Source: Noviherbaspirillum_A sp047237965
Lineage (GTDB): Bacteria > Pseudomonadota > Gammaproteobacteria > Burkholderiales > Burkholderiaceae_D
Reading direction: 5' to 3'
NCBI RefSeq assembly: GCF_047237965.1
Contig: NZ_JBDFLX010000005.1
Coordinates: 124,001 to 188,000 of the forward strand
DNA: 64,000 bases
Shown here: positions 32,636 to 42,178 of the stretch, in pieces
Position numbering within the stretch: the first letter of the stretch is position 1
How the letters are laid out: each line of letters starts with the position of its first letter
Made by a program: the position numbers and the translations under genes
The notes under the pieces: model-generated
The model's database searches: none
What the model was told of the DNA's origin: nothing
Seen by the model: the letters and a program-made list of their open reading frames with translations, nothing else

Positions 32636-33787
32636 TCAGTCCATTGTGCGCCTGTAGGTCTTCAGACCTAGTCCCAGCACCGCCGTAGTAAACAGCAGCA
32701 GCGGCCAGATCTGTGGCCACAGCAGCGCCAGGCCATTGCCTTTGAGCAGAATGCCGCGCACCAGCACCAGGAAATGCGTCAAGGGCAGAAGGCTGCCCAC
32801 GGCTTGCGCCCATTCCGGCATGCCGCGAAACGGGAACATGAAGCCGGACAGCAGCATGGAGGGCAGAAAGAAAAAGAAGGTCATCTGCATCGCCTGCAGC
32901 TGGTTGCGCGCGATCGAGCTGAAGGTGATGCCCAATGTCAGGTTGGCGCAGATGAACAGCAATACCACGCCATACAGCAGGAGCAGGCTGCCATGCATGG
33001 GCACGTTGAAGATCCAGCGCGCCGCCAGCAGGATCAGGCTGACCTGGACCAGCCCGATCAGCACGTAGGGAATGATCTTGCCAGTGATGACTTCCAGCGG
33101 CGTGGCCGGCGTCGCCAGCAGGTTCTCGAACGTGCCGCGTTCCCGTTCCCGCGTCATGGCCAGGCCGGTCATCAGCACCATGGTCATGGTCAGGATCACC
33201 CCCAGCAGGCCGGGCACCACGTTGTAGGCGGTCATGGCTTCGGGGTTGTAGCGGCGATGCACCCGCAGTTCCAGCGTGCGGCCCGGCAGCGCCGGCTGGA
33301 CCTGCTGAACCTGCCTCCCGGGCAGATCGGGCGCGAACAGGCCGGGTCCGAGCTGGTTCAATACCGCGATCGCGCCGCCGGTTGCCATCGGATCGGTGGC
33401 ATCGGCTTCCACCAGCACCACCGCCGGCTTGCCGCGCACCAGGTCGCGGTGAAAGCCGGGCGGAAAGGTCACAACGAATTGCACCCGGCCCTGGTCGAGC
33501 AGCCGCGCCGCCTGGCTTTCGTCGACACTGCCCACGATGCGGAAGTAGCCGCTGGCCGCCATTGCCGCGACATAGGAGCGGGCGAAGGGTCCGGGGTCGG
33601 CCATCACCACCGCGGTGGGCAGGTTCCGGGGGTCGGAATTGATGGCAAAGCCGAACAGCAGCAGCTGGATCAATGGAATGCCGACGATCATGCCGAAGGT
33701 CAGCCGGTCGCGTTTCAACTGGATGAATTCCTTGACCACGATGCCCAGCCAGCGCGACAGGGAAAAGGCCATGGCATGGCGCTTCAT
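32636..33787 (-). CDS. ABC-2 type exporter permease
   Basis: A 383-residue permease of the YhhJ/YbhR type. It has one N-terminal membrane segment, a large periplasmic domain (PGPFARSYVAAMAASGYFRIV...) and five C-terminal helices with 'ERERGTFENLLATPATPLEVITGKI', the ABC-2 coupling region. It overlaps the ATPase gene by 4 bases (ATGA). Typical YbhGFSR-like systems have two permeases; here only one is present and could work as a homodimer. The substrate is unknown; such systems export drugs or lipophilic compounds. Confidence 0.92.
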   Translation of the reverse strand: MKRHAMAFSLSRWLGIVVKEFIQLKRDRLTFGMIVGIPLIQLLLFGFAINSDPRNLPTAVVMADPGPFARSYVAAMAASGYFRIVGSVDESQAARLLDQGRVQFVVTFPPGFHRDLVRGKPAVVLVEADATDPMATGGAIAVLNQLGPGLFAPDLPGRQVQQVQPALPGRTLELRVHRRYNPEAMTAYNVVPGLLGVILTMTMVLMTGLAMTRERERGTFENLLATPATPLEVITGKIIPYVLIGLVQVSLILLAARWIFNVPMHGSLLLLYGVVLLFICANLTLGITFSSIARNQLQAMQMTFFFFLPSMLLSGFMFPFRGMPEWAQAVGSLLPLTHFLVLVRGILLKGNGLALLWPQIWPLLLFTTAVLGLGLKTYRRTMD

Positions 33788-34716
33788 CGGGCTGCGCCCT
33801 GGGGGCCGGCGCTGCCCTGCATCAGGTCGATGAACACGTCTTCCAGCGATGCGGGAATCTCCCTCATCGCCAGCCCCGTGCCGCGCAAGGCCTGTTCCAG
33901 GCTGGCCTGCAGGCGGGCAGCGTCGCGGCCGCCGACATGCAGCGTGGCGCCGAAGCTGCTTGCCAGTTCCACGCCCGGCAGGCTGCGCAGCGACTGCGCC
34001 AGGCCTGGCGGCAGCTCGCCGCTGACTTCCCAGGTGCAGAGGCGCCGGCTCTGCACCACCTCCTGCGCGGTGCCCGAGACCAGCAGCCGGCCGTCGGCGA
34101 TGTAGGCCAGCCGGTGGCAGCGTTCGGCTTCATCCATGTAATGGGTCGACACCAGCACGCTGACGCCGCTGGCGGAGAGACCGTGGATCTGCTCCCAGAA
34201 GTCGCGCCTGGCACGCGGGTCGACGCCGGCGGTCGGCTCGTCGAGCAGCAGCAGGCGCGGCTGGTGCAGCAGGCAGGCGGCCAGCGCCAGCCGCTGTTTC
34301 CAGCCGCCCGACAGCGCGCCGGCCAGCTGGCCGCGCCGGTCCGCCAGGCCGAGCCGCGCAAGCATCGCATCGACCGCCGCGCGCCGGCCGCGCATGCCGA
34401 ACATGCGGGCAATGAAGTCCAGGTTCTCGGCAACGGTGAGGTCTTCCCACAGGGAGAAGCGCTGGGTCATGTAGCCGACCTGGCGCTTGATCAGCACGCT
34501 GTCGGTCATCACGTCCAGGCCCAGGCAGGTGCCGCTGCCGCTGTCGGGCGCAAGCAGGCCGCACAGCATCCGGATCGACGTCGTCTTGCCGCTGCCGTTG
34601 GGCCCGAGGAAGCCGAAGATTTCTCCCTCCCGCACCTGCAGCGCCAGGTCCTTCACCACGTGCCGGTGGCCGAAATGCTTGTTCAGGCCGACCACATCGA
34701 TCGCCAGCGGCGTCAT
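33784..34716 (-). CDS. ABC transporter ATP-binding protein
   Basis: A 310-residue ABC ATPase of the CcmA/YbhF half type. Walker A 'GPNGSGKTTSIRMLCGLL', signature 'LSGGWKQRLALAACLLH', Walker B 'LLLLDEPTAGVDP' and the H-loop 'VLVSTHYMDEAE' are all intact. The C-terminal domain is typical of exporters. It begins 1 base after the HlyD gene stop region and overlaps the permease gene, so the three genes form one operon. Confidence 0.95.
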   Translation of the reverse strand: MTPLAIDVVGLNKHFGHRHVVKDLALQVREGEIFGFLGPNGSGKTTSIRMLCGLLAPDSGSGTCLGLDVMTDSVLIKRQVGYMTQRFSLWEDLTVAENLDFIARMFGMRGRRAAVDAMLARLGLADRRGQLAGALSGGWKQRLALAACLLHQPRLLLLDEPTAGVDPRARRDFWEQIHGLSASGVSVLVSTHYMDEAERCHRLAYIADGRLLVSGTAQEVVQSRRLCTWEVSGELPPGLAQSLRSLPGVELASSFGATLHVGGRDAARLQASLEQALRGTGLAMREIPASLEDVFIDLMQGSAGPQGAAR

Positions 34717-34717
34717 C

Positions 34718-35743
34718 TCAGCGCTCCGCGATGCGCACGTCGATCGGCAGGCCCGGCCGCAGGCGCGCGGCCTGTTCCGGCAGCGGCGCGGCTTCTACCC
34801 GGAACACCAGCTTTTCCCGGCTGCCGCGGCTGTAGATCACGGGCGGCGTGTATTCGGCCTGCGGCGCGATGAAGTCGATGGTGCCGCGGATCGGCTGGAC
34901 GCAGCCGTCGCAGCCGGCCTCGACCGCCAGCCCGGTCTGCAGGCGGGCGAGCGCGGTTTCGGGCACGTAGAAGCGCAGGCGGCGGCGCTGGTCGGGCAGG
35001 AGGCTGGCCACCGGTGCGCCCGCCGCCACCCATTCTCCGGCACGGTAATAGGTCTCGCTGACCTCGCCGGCAGCGGGCGCCCTGACCGTCTTGCTTTCCA
35101 GCCGCCAGCGCATCTGCGCCGCCTGTGCCTGGGCCGCCAGCAGGTCCGCTTCTGCCGCGCGCACCTCGGCGCTGCGGCCCAGCGCCGCGCGGTAGGTGGC
35201 GAGCTGCTGCTGCGCCGCTTCCACCTGCCCCTGCATCTGGTCGCGCTGGCTGCGCGCTTCGTCCAGGCTGGCCGGGGAAACGAAATGGCGCTCCGCCAGC
35301 GACCGCTGCCGGCCGAGTCGGCTTTGCGCGAGCGACAGGCCGGCCTGTGCCGCCCGGACATTCGCTTCCAGCGCCGCGATTTCCGGCTGGCGGCGCGGCG
35401 CCGCCAGATTGGCCAGGCGCTCCCTGGCCGCGCCAACCCTGGCCTGTGCTTCGTCCAGGGATTCCGCATCCGGGTCCCCGGCTAGCGCAAACACCGCCTG
35501 TCCAGGCGCCACGCGGCTGCCGCGCAGCGCATCCAGCGACTTCAGATAACCTGCCTGCGGCGCAGACAGGTACAGGAATTCGCCCTCGATATAGCCCTGG
35601 TAGAACGACGGCCCGCTGTCGCTGCAGGCGCACAGCAGCGCAGCCAAGGCAGGCAGCAGACAGGCAAGCCGGCGCGGCACGGGCCGGCTTGCGGCGCCGG
35701 GTTCTGCTCCCGGCTGGCGTTGTCTGGCGAGCATGGACGGCAT
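34718..35743 (-). CDS. HlyD-family membrane fusion protein
   Basis: A 341-residue periplasmic adaptor. A hydrophobic N-terminal segment (residues about 24-40, ending in 'LLCACSDSG', lipobox-like) is followed by a biotinyl-lipoyl half motif, two long coiled-coil helices (AALEANVRAAQAGLSLAQSR; EARSQRDQMQGQVEAAQQQL) and the second half 'TVRAPAAGEVSETYYRAGEW'. It is most like YbhG. First gene of the exporter operon; it would bridge the ABC-2 permease to an outer-membrane channel encoded elsewhere. Confidence 0.92.
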   Translation of the reverse strand: MPSMLARQRQPGAEPGAASRPVPRRLACLLPALAALLCACSDSGPSFYQGYIEGEFLYLSAPQAGYLKSLDALRGSRVAPGQAVFALAGDPDAESLDEAQARVGAARERLANLAAPRRQPEIAALEANVRAAQAGLSLAQSRLGRQRSLAERHFVSPASLDEARSQRDQMQGQVEAAQQQLATYRAALGRSAEVRAAEADLLAAQAQAAQMRWRLESKTVRAPAAGEVSETYYRAGEWVAAGAPVASLLPDQRRRLRFYVPETALARLQTGLAVEAGCDGCVQPIRGTIDFIAPQAEYTPPVIYSRGSREKLVFRVEAAPLPEQAARLRPGLPIDVRIAER

Positions 35744-35836
35744 TTGCGCTGGCGCTTGATTGCTCCGGATAACAATTAGAAACCCGATGCCCTGGCAATG
35801 ACCTGATCGGGCGCAGTATTCAGCGCTGCAGGCGCC

Positions 35837-37063
35837 TCAGGCCATGCGCCCGCGGTTGGCTTCGATAGCCCGGGCCATCTGCTGGCGGGTGGCCGGGCGT
35901 ATCGCATAGTCCTTGCAGATCGTCCTGAATTCGCCGGCCACGGCGGCGAAGCGATCGATCGTGGCCGCGGCCCATGCGGCGTCCAGGCTGTTGGACGCAG
36001 CCAGGCGCATCAGGTGTGCCCGGCCGGGCGCGCGCCCTTCGCCCTCAATATCCATCTGGTGCTCGCCGCCCGGACCTTCGCAATAGCTCAGGTCGTAGCA
36101 GGGCGCAAGCTTCCACGAACATGTCTGGTCCATGCGGAAGGAAAAGTTTTTCGCATGATCGTCGCGGTTGTGGAAGACCACGTTGAACGCGCAGCGCTCG
36201 AAGGCCTTTTCCACCTCGCGCTCGCTGTGCGTAAAAAGACGGGTGGCGCGCAGCAGGGTCTGGTAGCTCACGCCCGGCAGCCGGAAGTCGGCATGCAGGG
36301 CGCCGGCCAGGCTGTGCATGGGCACGCGCATGTCGTCCTCGCGGTCGAAGCGCTCGATGCCGAAGGCTGCATGGCGCGGGCCAAGGTCGAAATAGCGGGT
36401 ACGCGGCATGTCCAGGCCGCACGCCTGCGCAAGCCAGGCATAGCAGGCCTCTATGGCGCAGACTTCGCGGTGCTCGTGCCTGCCGGGGAATTTCACCAGC
36501 CACGGCGTACCTGGCGCATCGCTGCGGGTGCTGACCGCGCTGGCGGTGGCATCGTACTGCACCAGCGCCTTGGGCCTGGCGCCCTGCGGGCTGCCGCCCA
36601 GCACCAGCAGCTGCTTCAGCGCCGCGGTGTCGCGGTCTGCCACCACCGCCTGCACTTCCCTGGCCAGCGCCAGCAGTTCCAGGTCCGGCGTTTCCAGCGC
36701 GCTGTCCATCGCGGGTTCGAACGTGAGCGCGCCCATCGCCCGGTCGCCCAGAAAGGCAAGCCGGTCCAGCGGCGACACCTGCTGCGGCTGGCGCCCGAAG
36801 TGCCTGCTGAAGAAGCGGTCCATCAGCAGCAGGCCCCAGCCGTCCGGCAGGGCATCGGCCACCAGGCCCGGCAGCCTTGACTGGTATGCGGGGAAGCCGC
36901 CATAAGCGCCTGTCCGGAGCTTCAGATGCCGCGGCGACAGTTCGATGCCCCGGTGCAAGGCTTCCGGCGAATACTCGAACAGCAGGTGCTGTCCGCTCTC
37001 CGCGAGCGTGGCCAGCGGCCAGTGCTGTCCCCAGCCGCAAAAGAACACGTCCAGCTTTTTCAT
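35837..37063 (-). CDS. hipA: HipA-family toxin (Ser/Thr kinase fold)
   Basis: A 408-residue HipA-family protein. The N-terminal coupling domain (LLFEYSPEALHRGIELSP) and 'LPGLVADALPDGWGLLLMDR' are followed by the kinase core with 'GGSPQGARPKALVQYD', 'TPWLVKFPGRHEH' and the catalytic 'FHNRDDHAKNFSF', then the metal-binding 'PCYDLSYCEGPGG'. HipA kinases inactivate tRNA synthetases or other targets and cause growth arrest until neutralised by HipB. It overlaps the upstream hipB-like gene by 4 bases. The key residues are intact, so the toxin is probably active. Confidence 0.92.
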   Translation of the reverse strand: MKKLDVFFCGWGQHWPLATLAESGQHLLFEYSPEALHRGIELSPRHLKLRTGAYGGFPAYQSRLPGLVADALPDGWGLLLMDRFFSRHFGRQPQQVSPLDRLAFLGDRAMGALTFEPAMDSALETPDLELLALAREVQAVVADRDTAALKQLLVLGGSPQGARPKALVQYDATASAVSTRSDAPGTPWLVKFPGRHEHREVCAIEACYAWLAQACGLDMPRTRYFDLGPRHAAFGIERFDREDDMRVPMHSLAGALHADFRLPGVSYQTLLRATRLFTHSEREVEKAFERCAFNVVFHNRDDHAKNFSFRMDQTCSWKLAPCYDLSYCEGPGGEHQMDIEGEGRAPGRAHLMRLAASNSLDAAWAAATIDRFAAVAGEFRTICKDYAIRPATRQQMARAIEANRGRMA

Positions 37064-37386
37064 TGGCCGTCCCCGGCGCGGCGCCTGGCGCGCGGCGCGC
37101 GTATACGCTTGGCCTGCTCGGCCCGTTCCATCCGGGCGATCGAGTCGATCTTCAGCACGAGCAGCGACTGCAGTTCATCCGCGAGGCCGAGACCAAGGAC
37201 GGTGCGGATGAAATTTTCGAAGGTGCACTTGCCCTTGCCTTCCAGGAGCTTCAGTGTGTTGACGCCGATCCCGGCGCGCTCTGCCAGTTCCACCTGGGAC
37301 AGACCTTGCGCCAGTCGCTGGGCACGCAGGCGCCTGCCGAGTTCCAGCCGGATTTCCTGTTCACTTGCGAAGCCGAAGTCAAGCAT
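37060..37386 (-). CDS. HipB-like HTH antitoxin
   Basis: The ATG at 37386 gives 108 residues, beginning just before the Cro/C1 HTH (LGRRLRAQRLAQGLSQVELAERAGIGVNTLKLLEGKG). The longer frame from 37476 adds 30 residues without features. The C-terminus is very basic (RIRAPRARRRAGDGQ). Four-base overlap with hipA and the same strand make it the cognate antitoxin and autorepressor. Confidence 0.9.
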   Translation of the reverse strand: MLDFGFASEQEIRLELGRRLRAQRLAQGLSQVELAERAGIGVNTLKLLEGKGKCTFENFIRTVLGLGLADELQSLLVLKIDSIARMERAEQAKRIRAPRARRRAGDGQ

Positions 37387-37643
37387 GGTGGGATAGGCGA
37401 TGAAGGGCGGGAAGGAAAGTGTAGCCTTAAAGCGACTGTCTTGGTTTTTTAAAAGCCTATTTTTGATCCCTAACAAGCATATTTTATAGATAACCGCCTA
37501 ATTATTGGCTTTCGAGCCGGTCGAGCCAAATTCATTTTCGCTCGATGGCCGCCGGCCATCCCTGGCCCGGCAACGGCGTTTCGGATTGAAAAACCCTAGA
37601 AACCGGTCTTGCATCCAGGGCGACCTTGTCAGGCCGTGCCGAT

Positions 37644-38042
37644 TCAAATGCATTGGAGTATTGCGTCGCGCAGGGCGGCAATTCCGATCGGCTTGGAAAG
37701 GACATAGGCTTGCAGGTGCTGCAGGCGCTCCGACGACGGGATGTAGCCGCTTATTAAGAGGATCGGCAACTCGGGCCGCTGCCTGGCGATGTTTTCGGCC
37801 AGGCTGACGCCGTCCATCGAGCCTGGCATCTGCACATCAGACAACAGCAAATCATAGTCCTGGATGGACTCCTGAAGCGCTGCATCGGCACTGCACACCC
37901 ACCGTGTCTTGCATCCCATCATATCCAGCAGGATGGAAAATAATGCGCCGACATCTGCTTCATCTTCCACGTAGAGGATGCGAATACCTTTCAGACGATC
38001 GGCGTTGGTGGAATCACCGGGATTCATTGAATGCAGCGCCAT
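37644..38042 (-). CDS. CheY-like single-domain response regulator
   Basis: A 132-residue receiver. The acidic pair is in 'RILYVEDEADVG', the phosphorylated aspartate in 'YDLLLSDVQMPGSMDG', the threonine/serine position in 'ILLISGYIPSS' and the lysine in 'YVLSKPIG'. No output domain follows. It starts 3 bases after the bacteriophytochrome stop, so it should be the direct phospho-acceptor of that kinase. Such receivers usually signal to another protein. An alternative ATG at 38027 is in frame. Confidence 0.92.
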   Translation of the reverse strand: MALHSMNPGDSTNADRLKGIRILYVEDEADVGALFSILLDMMGCKTRWVCSADAALQESIQDYDLLLSDVQMPGSMDGVSLAENIARQRPELPILLISGYIPSSERLQHLQAYVLSKPIGIAALRDAILQCI

Positions 38043-38045
38043 GTT

Positions 38046-40337
38046 CTATTTCGCCTGTACCCGTTCGTGGATGTCGGCGTCGGTCGCCAGGGGAAGCGTG
38101 AATGAAAAAACACTCCCGCCTTCCGGAATATTCCGCGCCCAGATGCTGCCCTTATGCTGTTCCACAATTTCCCGCGCAATCGCCAGTCCAAGGCCGGTGC
38201 CTTGGGCATCCGCCTTTTCTTCCTGCCAGAACCGGACAAAGACCCGCTCCACGTTTTCCGGCGCAATGCCTACTCCCGTGTCCTCTATGCTGAAAACCAG
38301 CATGTCCCCGAGTTTCCTGACCGAGGCGGTAATACGCCCGCCTTGCGGCGTGAATTTCAGTGCATTGCTGATCAGATTGCCCAATACCTGATCGATTCGA
38401 TTTCGCTCGCACCATACTTCGCTGTCAGCTTCCTCCACGCATTCCAGCAGCGATATCGCCTTTCTTTCGGCGAGCGGCATGGCAAGTTCGAATGCATCCC
38501 GTACCAGTTCGCCGGCTGCCACCCTGGTGAAATGGCGCTTGGCCGTGCCGTTTTCCACCTTGACCAGGTCGAGAACGCCGCTGGCCAGGCGGTCGATGGC
38601 ATCTGCGGCGCGCAAGCCGCGCTGCAGCAGGGAATGCACCGAGTCTGGCAACGCGTTTTCCTTACGCTGCATCATCTCGAGGCTTATCTTGATAATGCTG
38701 AGCGGCGTTCGCAAGTCATGCGAAACAACGTGCACCATGTTTTCCTTTTCCAGGCTTGCCTTCTCGGCTGCAGCTCTTGCGTACTGCTCCTTGTGGAATT
38801 CGCGCTCCAGGTCCAGCGCCAGAATGCTGTTCCTCAGCTCCGTAATCGCATCGATCTCGACCTTTTTCCACGGCAGGGAAACGCCCTCGACGGTTTCCAG
38901 CCAGGAGTTGAACGAAGCGCGCGGATGCAGGGTGAGATGATCGCCCGCCTGCCGGACCGGCTTTTCCGGATTGCCGGCCCAGACCACCGTCGTCGCCACT
39001 TCCGGCCTGAACCACAGGATGTAATTGCGCTCCGACTTGGGTATCGGTATGGCCGCCAGTCCGCTTGCCACATTCCTGTAGCCATGGGCCGGGGGGAAGT
39101 GCTTGCTCAGCTGATTGGTGAAATACAGCTCGTTGCGGTTGGGCCGTTGGCTCAGCCAGTCAACCAGCTTTTCAATGTCTACCAGGTCCGGCGTATCGCC
39201 AACGATCGTCCATTGATTGTCATGGTAGACCGCCGCTGCGGCGCCCCGGGCGGCGGCCAGGTCAAGCATGTTGGGCTGATGCTTGACCAGACCGGCTACC
39301 AAGTCCTCCTCCTGCCCCATGTAGTGCAGCAGCGACTGGTGCACCGCGCGCAGCCGGGCTCTGTAGTGCGTGTCGTCGAGCGAATGTTTCAGGTGGATCT
39401 GGGAAGACACGAGTTGGCCAACCATCCGCGCGCCGACGCGGCTGCTGGTATCGAGCAGCCGGGGCGTTGCGTGATGGCAGGCGATGAGCCCCCATAACTT
39501 GCCGTCGTCGAGCAGGGAGATGGTCAGCGTGGCCTTGACCTGCATGTTGCGCAGGTACTCCAGATGAATCGGCGAAACGCTTCTCAGCGCGGCATGGCTC
39601 AGATCCAGCGGCGCCCCGTTGAGGGGATTCATGCCGGGATAAAGCGGGACAGGCGCATACCCCACATCGGGAATCATGCGCAGCCAGTTTTGCAAGAAGA
39701 CCGCCCTTGCCTGGGGAGGAATGTCGGACGCGGGAAAGTAGTGGCCGAGGTAGGAATGCATATGCGGCGCGCACGCTTCGGCGACGACCCTTCCGTGCCA
39801 GTCTTCCGTGAACTGGTAAAGCATCACCCGGTCGAACCCGGTGATTTCCTTCACCTGCTGCACAGCGACGTCGCACAGTTGCTTCAGGCTGCCGGTCGCA
39901 TAAAGTAATTGCACGGCGGTGCCAAGTCTGCGGTTATAGGAAAGCAGGTCCAGGTTTCCCGCACTGCTAGGCTCAAGTTCAAGAAGCAGGCAGCCCGAAT
40001 GCCTGTGCGCCGTCAGTTCCCAATGACGGTTGCGCAGCGAAGACGGCAGACAGAGAGTGAGATCGAATGCAGCCTGTTCGCGTACGCTCTCGCTGGCCAG
40101 ATATTCCTGCAACAGCGGAAACTGCTCTTCCGAGATGAATTCTGCGAGTGAACGGCCGATCAGTTCCTCTGCCCTGATACCGAATGCCTCCTGACAATTC
40201 AGGCTGGCATTGTGAATGCGCAGACTCGGATAGTCGACGCCGAGCAGCAGGCCAAACGGCTGAACTGCGCCAGGAATATGAATGGGCTCTTTTGCGCAGT
40301 CCGGGAATGACCCTGGCTCGATTGTGTTTATTTCCAT
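38046..40337 (-). CDS. bphP: Bacteriophytochrome sensor histidine kinase
   Basis: From the ATG at 40337 the protein has 763 residues in the order PAS, GAF, PHY, HisKA, HATPase. The biliverdin-binding cysteine is in 'GSFPDCAKEPIHIPGAVQPF' (C14), the usual N-terminal position. The GAF signature 'YFPASDIPPQARAVF' has the conserved PASDIP. The kinase part has the H box 'VHVVSHDLRTPLSIIK' and 'VLGNLISNALKFTPQGG'. It should be a red/far-red sensor. No biliverdin-forming haem oxygenase gene (bphO) is in the window; the chromophore must come from elsewhere. The next gene is its response regulator. Confidence 0.95.
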   Translation of the reverse strand: MEINTIEPGSFPDCAKEPIHIPGAVQPFGLLLGVDYPSLRIHNASLNCQEAFGIRAEELIGRSLAEFISEEQFPLLQEYLASESVREQAAFDLTLCLPSSLRNRHWELTAHRHSGCLLLELEPSSAGNLDLLSYNRRLGTAVQLLYATGSLKQLCDVAVQQVKEITGFDRVMLYQFTEDWHGRVVAEACAPHMHSYLGHYFPASDIPPQARAVFLQNWLRMIPDVGYAPVPLYPGMNPLNGAPLDLSHAALRSVSPIHLEYLRNMQVKATLTISLLDDGKLWGLIACHHATPRLLDTSSRVGARMVGQLVSSQIHLKHSLDDTHYRARLRAVHQSLLHYMGQEEDLVAGLVKHQPNMLDLAAARGAAAAVYHDNQWTIVGDTPDLVDIEKLVDWLSQRPNRNELYFTNQLSKHFPPAHGYRNVASGLAAIPIPKSERNYILWFRPEVATTVVWAGNPEKPVRQAGDHLTLHPRASFNSWLETVEGVSLPWKKVEIDAITELRNSILALDLEREFHKEQYARAAAEKASLEKENMVHVVSHDLRTPLSIIKISLEMMQRKENALPDSVHSLLQRGLRAADAIDRLASGVLDLVKVENGTAKRHFTRVAAGELVRDAFELAMPLAERKAISLLECVEEADSEVWCERNRIDQVLGNLISNALKFTPQGGRITASVRKLGDMLVFSIEDTGVGIAPENVERVFVRFWQEEKADAQGTGLGLAIAREIVEQHKGSIWARNIPEGGSVFSFTLPLATDADIHERVQAK

Positions 40338-40511
40338 ACACAAGATTCTATTCAGAAAAGGCATTGGTTGCGTTTCTTCAAGCAGGCAGTGTCGTTTCGA
40401 TCAATACCCAACGGCAAGAATTAGTTGTCAGTTTCAACATTGACAATCGTAATAACGGTGACGGGCGCGGTAATGGCAGCGTACGGACGCTATCCGGCAA
40501 ATCCGATTGAA

Positions 40512-40764
40512 CGGTTTGAAAACGCCCATGCAAGGGCTGCACTCAACGATACGCCTGGCGGGCAAGTGGAAACGATGCTTGTCAACACAATGGCAGCACT
40601 CCCGCACGTCAAGGCGGGGAAACCCCATGCCCTAGGAGTTACACCGGCAACGTGCAGCTAACTGCTTCCCAACGCGCCGACCAAGAGCGAAGCCGGATTC
40701 GATGTCGTCATCAATGCATGGATTGGATTAACCGGTCCGCCCAAACAGCATTTCGACGCATTTA
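40512..40764 (+). pseudogene. Remnant of a TctC/Bug-type periplasmic receptor
   Basis: One frame reads 'GGQVETMLVNTMAALPHVKA' and then 'GKPHALGVTPATCS', a stop, and continues 'LLPNAPTKSEAGFDVVINAW' and 'IGLTGPP'. This is the conserved central part of Bug/TctC receptors of the tripartite tricarboxylate family. The N-terminal and C-terminal parts are missing, and there is a stop in frame. The rest of the gap from 40338 to 40848 shows nothing else. Confidence 0.7.
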
Positions 40765-40848
40765 TCGGATCAAGGGCATTTTCTTGGGGATGTGTTGTCC
40801 CATACCGAAACAAGCTTCCGCTTGCTGAATTGAAACTGGAGAAAACGC

Positions 40849-41916
40849 ATGCAGAGAACTGCTTTGGTCGTCGGCGTTACCGGCATCGGCGGCAGCCATG
40901 TCGCTCGACAACTCGTTTCCGATGGATGGACTGTCTACGGTTTGGCTCGCCGCCCGCAACAGTATTCGGGTGCCGTGATCCCCGTCGCGGCCGATCTGCT
41001 GGATGCAGAAAGCTTGAAGAGCGCACTAGCCGATATGTCTCCGACGCATGTGTTCATTACTACCTGGATGCGCAATGCGACGGAGGCGGAAAACATTCGC
41101 GTCAATGCGGCCATGGTTCGTAACCTGCTCTCCGCATTGGCGGTGAAAAAGACGCTGCGTCACGTTGCCCTCGTTACGGGACTGAAGCACTACCTCGGTC
41201 CGTTCGAAGCCTATGCGCAATCCGGCACCTTGCCTGAAACACCGCTACACGAAACCCAGCCCCGTCTTTCCGTTGAAAATTTCTACTACGCCCAGGAAGA
41301 CGAGGTATATGCCGCTGCGGAACGCGACCGGTTCACTTGGACGATACATCGGCCACATACCGTGATCGGCATGGCGGTTGGCAACGCGATGAACCTTGGC
41401 ACCACATTGGCGGTTTATGCATCGATCTGCAGGGAGACTGGTCGCATCTTCCAGTTTCCCGGCTCGCAGGCGCAATGGAGCGGGCTGTCCGATGTCACTG
41501 ATGCCCGCATGCTGGCGAAGCAATTGGTATGGGCGGCCAACACGGATGCGGCGCGAAACGAGGCATTCAATATCGTGAACGGCGACGTGTTTCGCTGGAG
41601 CTGGCTGTGGGGCAAGCTGGCCGAATGGTTCGGCGTGCAGTCAGCCGGCTTTAGCGGCAGCGTTCAACCGCTGGAAACAGCCATGCAGAATGATCATGCG
41701 GTATGGCGTGAGATCGCAGAACGCAAAGGGCTTGTTGAGTCCGATTTGGACCGCTTGGCATCGCCCTGGCACACCGATCTTGATCTGGGCCGGCCGATTG
41801 AAGTCATGACCGACATGGCAAAGAGCCGAAAGCTTGGCTTCTGCTCGTACCAGGCAACTGACGAATCGTTTTTCGATCTGTTTGCCCAACTGCGCGCTGC
41901 GCGGCTCATTCCATGA
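40849..41916 (+). CDS. NAD(P)-dependent reductase, PRISE-like SDR
   Basis: A 355-residue extended SDR. The N-terminal cofactor site is 'TALVVGVTGIGGSHVARQL', followed by 'THVFITTWMRNATEAENIRV', 'LVTGLKHYLGPFEAYAQSG' and 'NFYYAQEDEVYAAAER' (the Y in the catalytic region), a pattern typical of the progesterone 5-beta-reductase / iridoid synthase-like (PRISE) group. Members reduce enones. AACTGGAGA lies before the ATG. It stands alone between remnants; the native substrate in bacteria is unknown. Confidence 0.85.
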   Translation: MQRTALVVGVTGIGGSHVARQLVSDGWTVYGLARRPQQYSGAVIPVAADLLDAESLKSALADMSPTHVFITTWMRNATEAENIRVNAAMVRNLLSALAVKKTLRHVALVTGLKHYLGPFEAYAQSGTLPETPLHETQPRLSVENFYYAQEDEVYAAAERDRFTWTIHRPHTVIGMAVGNAMNLGTTLAVYASICRETGRIFQFPGSQAQWSGLSDVTDARMLAKQLVWAANTDAARNEAFNIVNGDVFRWSWLWGKLAEWFGVQSAGFSGSVQPLETAMQNDHAVWREIAERKGLVESDLDRLASPWHTDLDLGRPIEVMTDMAKSRKLGFCSYQATDESFFDLFAQLRAARLIP

Positions 41917-42178
41917 ACAGAACGATACATCGCACGTGCAGCTCCTTTCTCGGTAAAGCTTAGCGGAGGCTGCGCGTATCAAGGTCGCGAAACGACCCAC
42001 TGCAGAAATTCACTGGATCTTGATGGACGCCCGCTTTGCAAAAACGCCAGCCGATTGGCCCGCACGAGAGGTGTTGAGATTTCTCAGAGCAGCAGAAATA
42101 AGGGAGACTACCGTTATCTCCATCTCTTGAAACAATGCCACAGCAGCTTCCAATTACCGTGTTGCGGAGAGGCCTACC

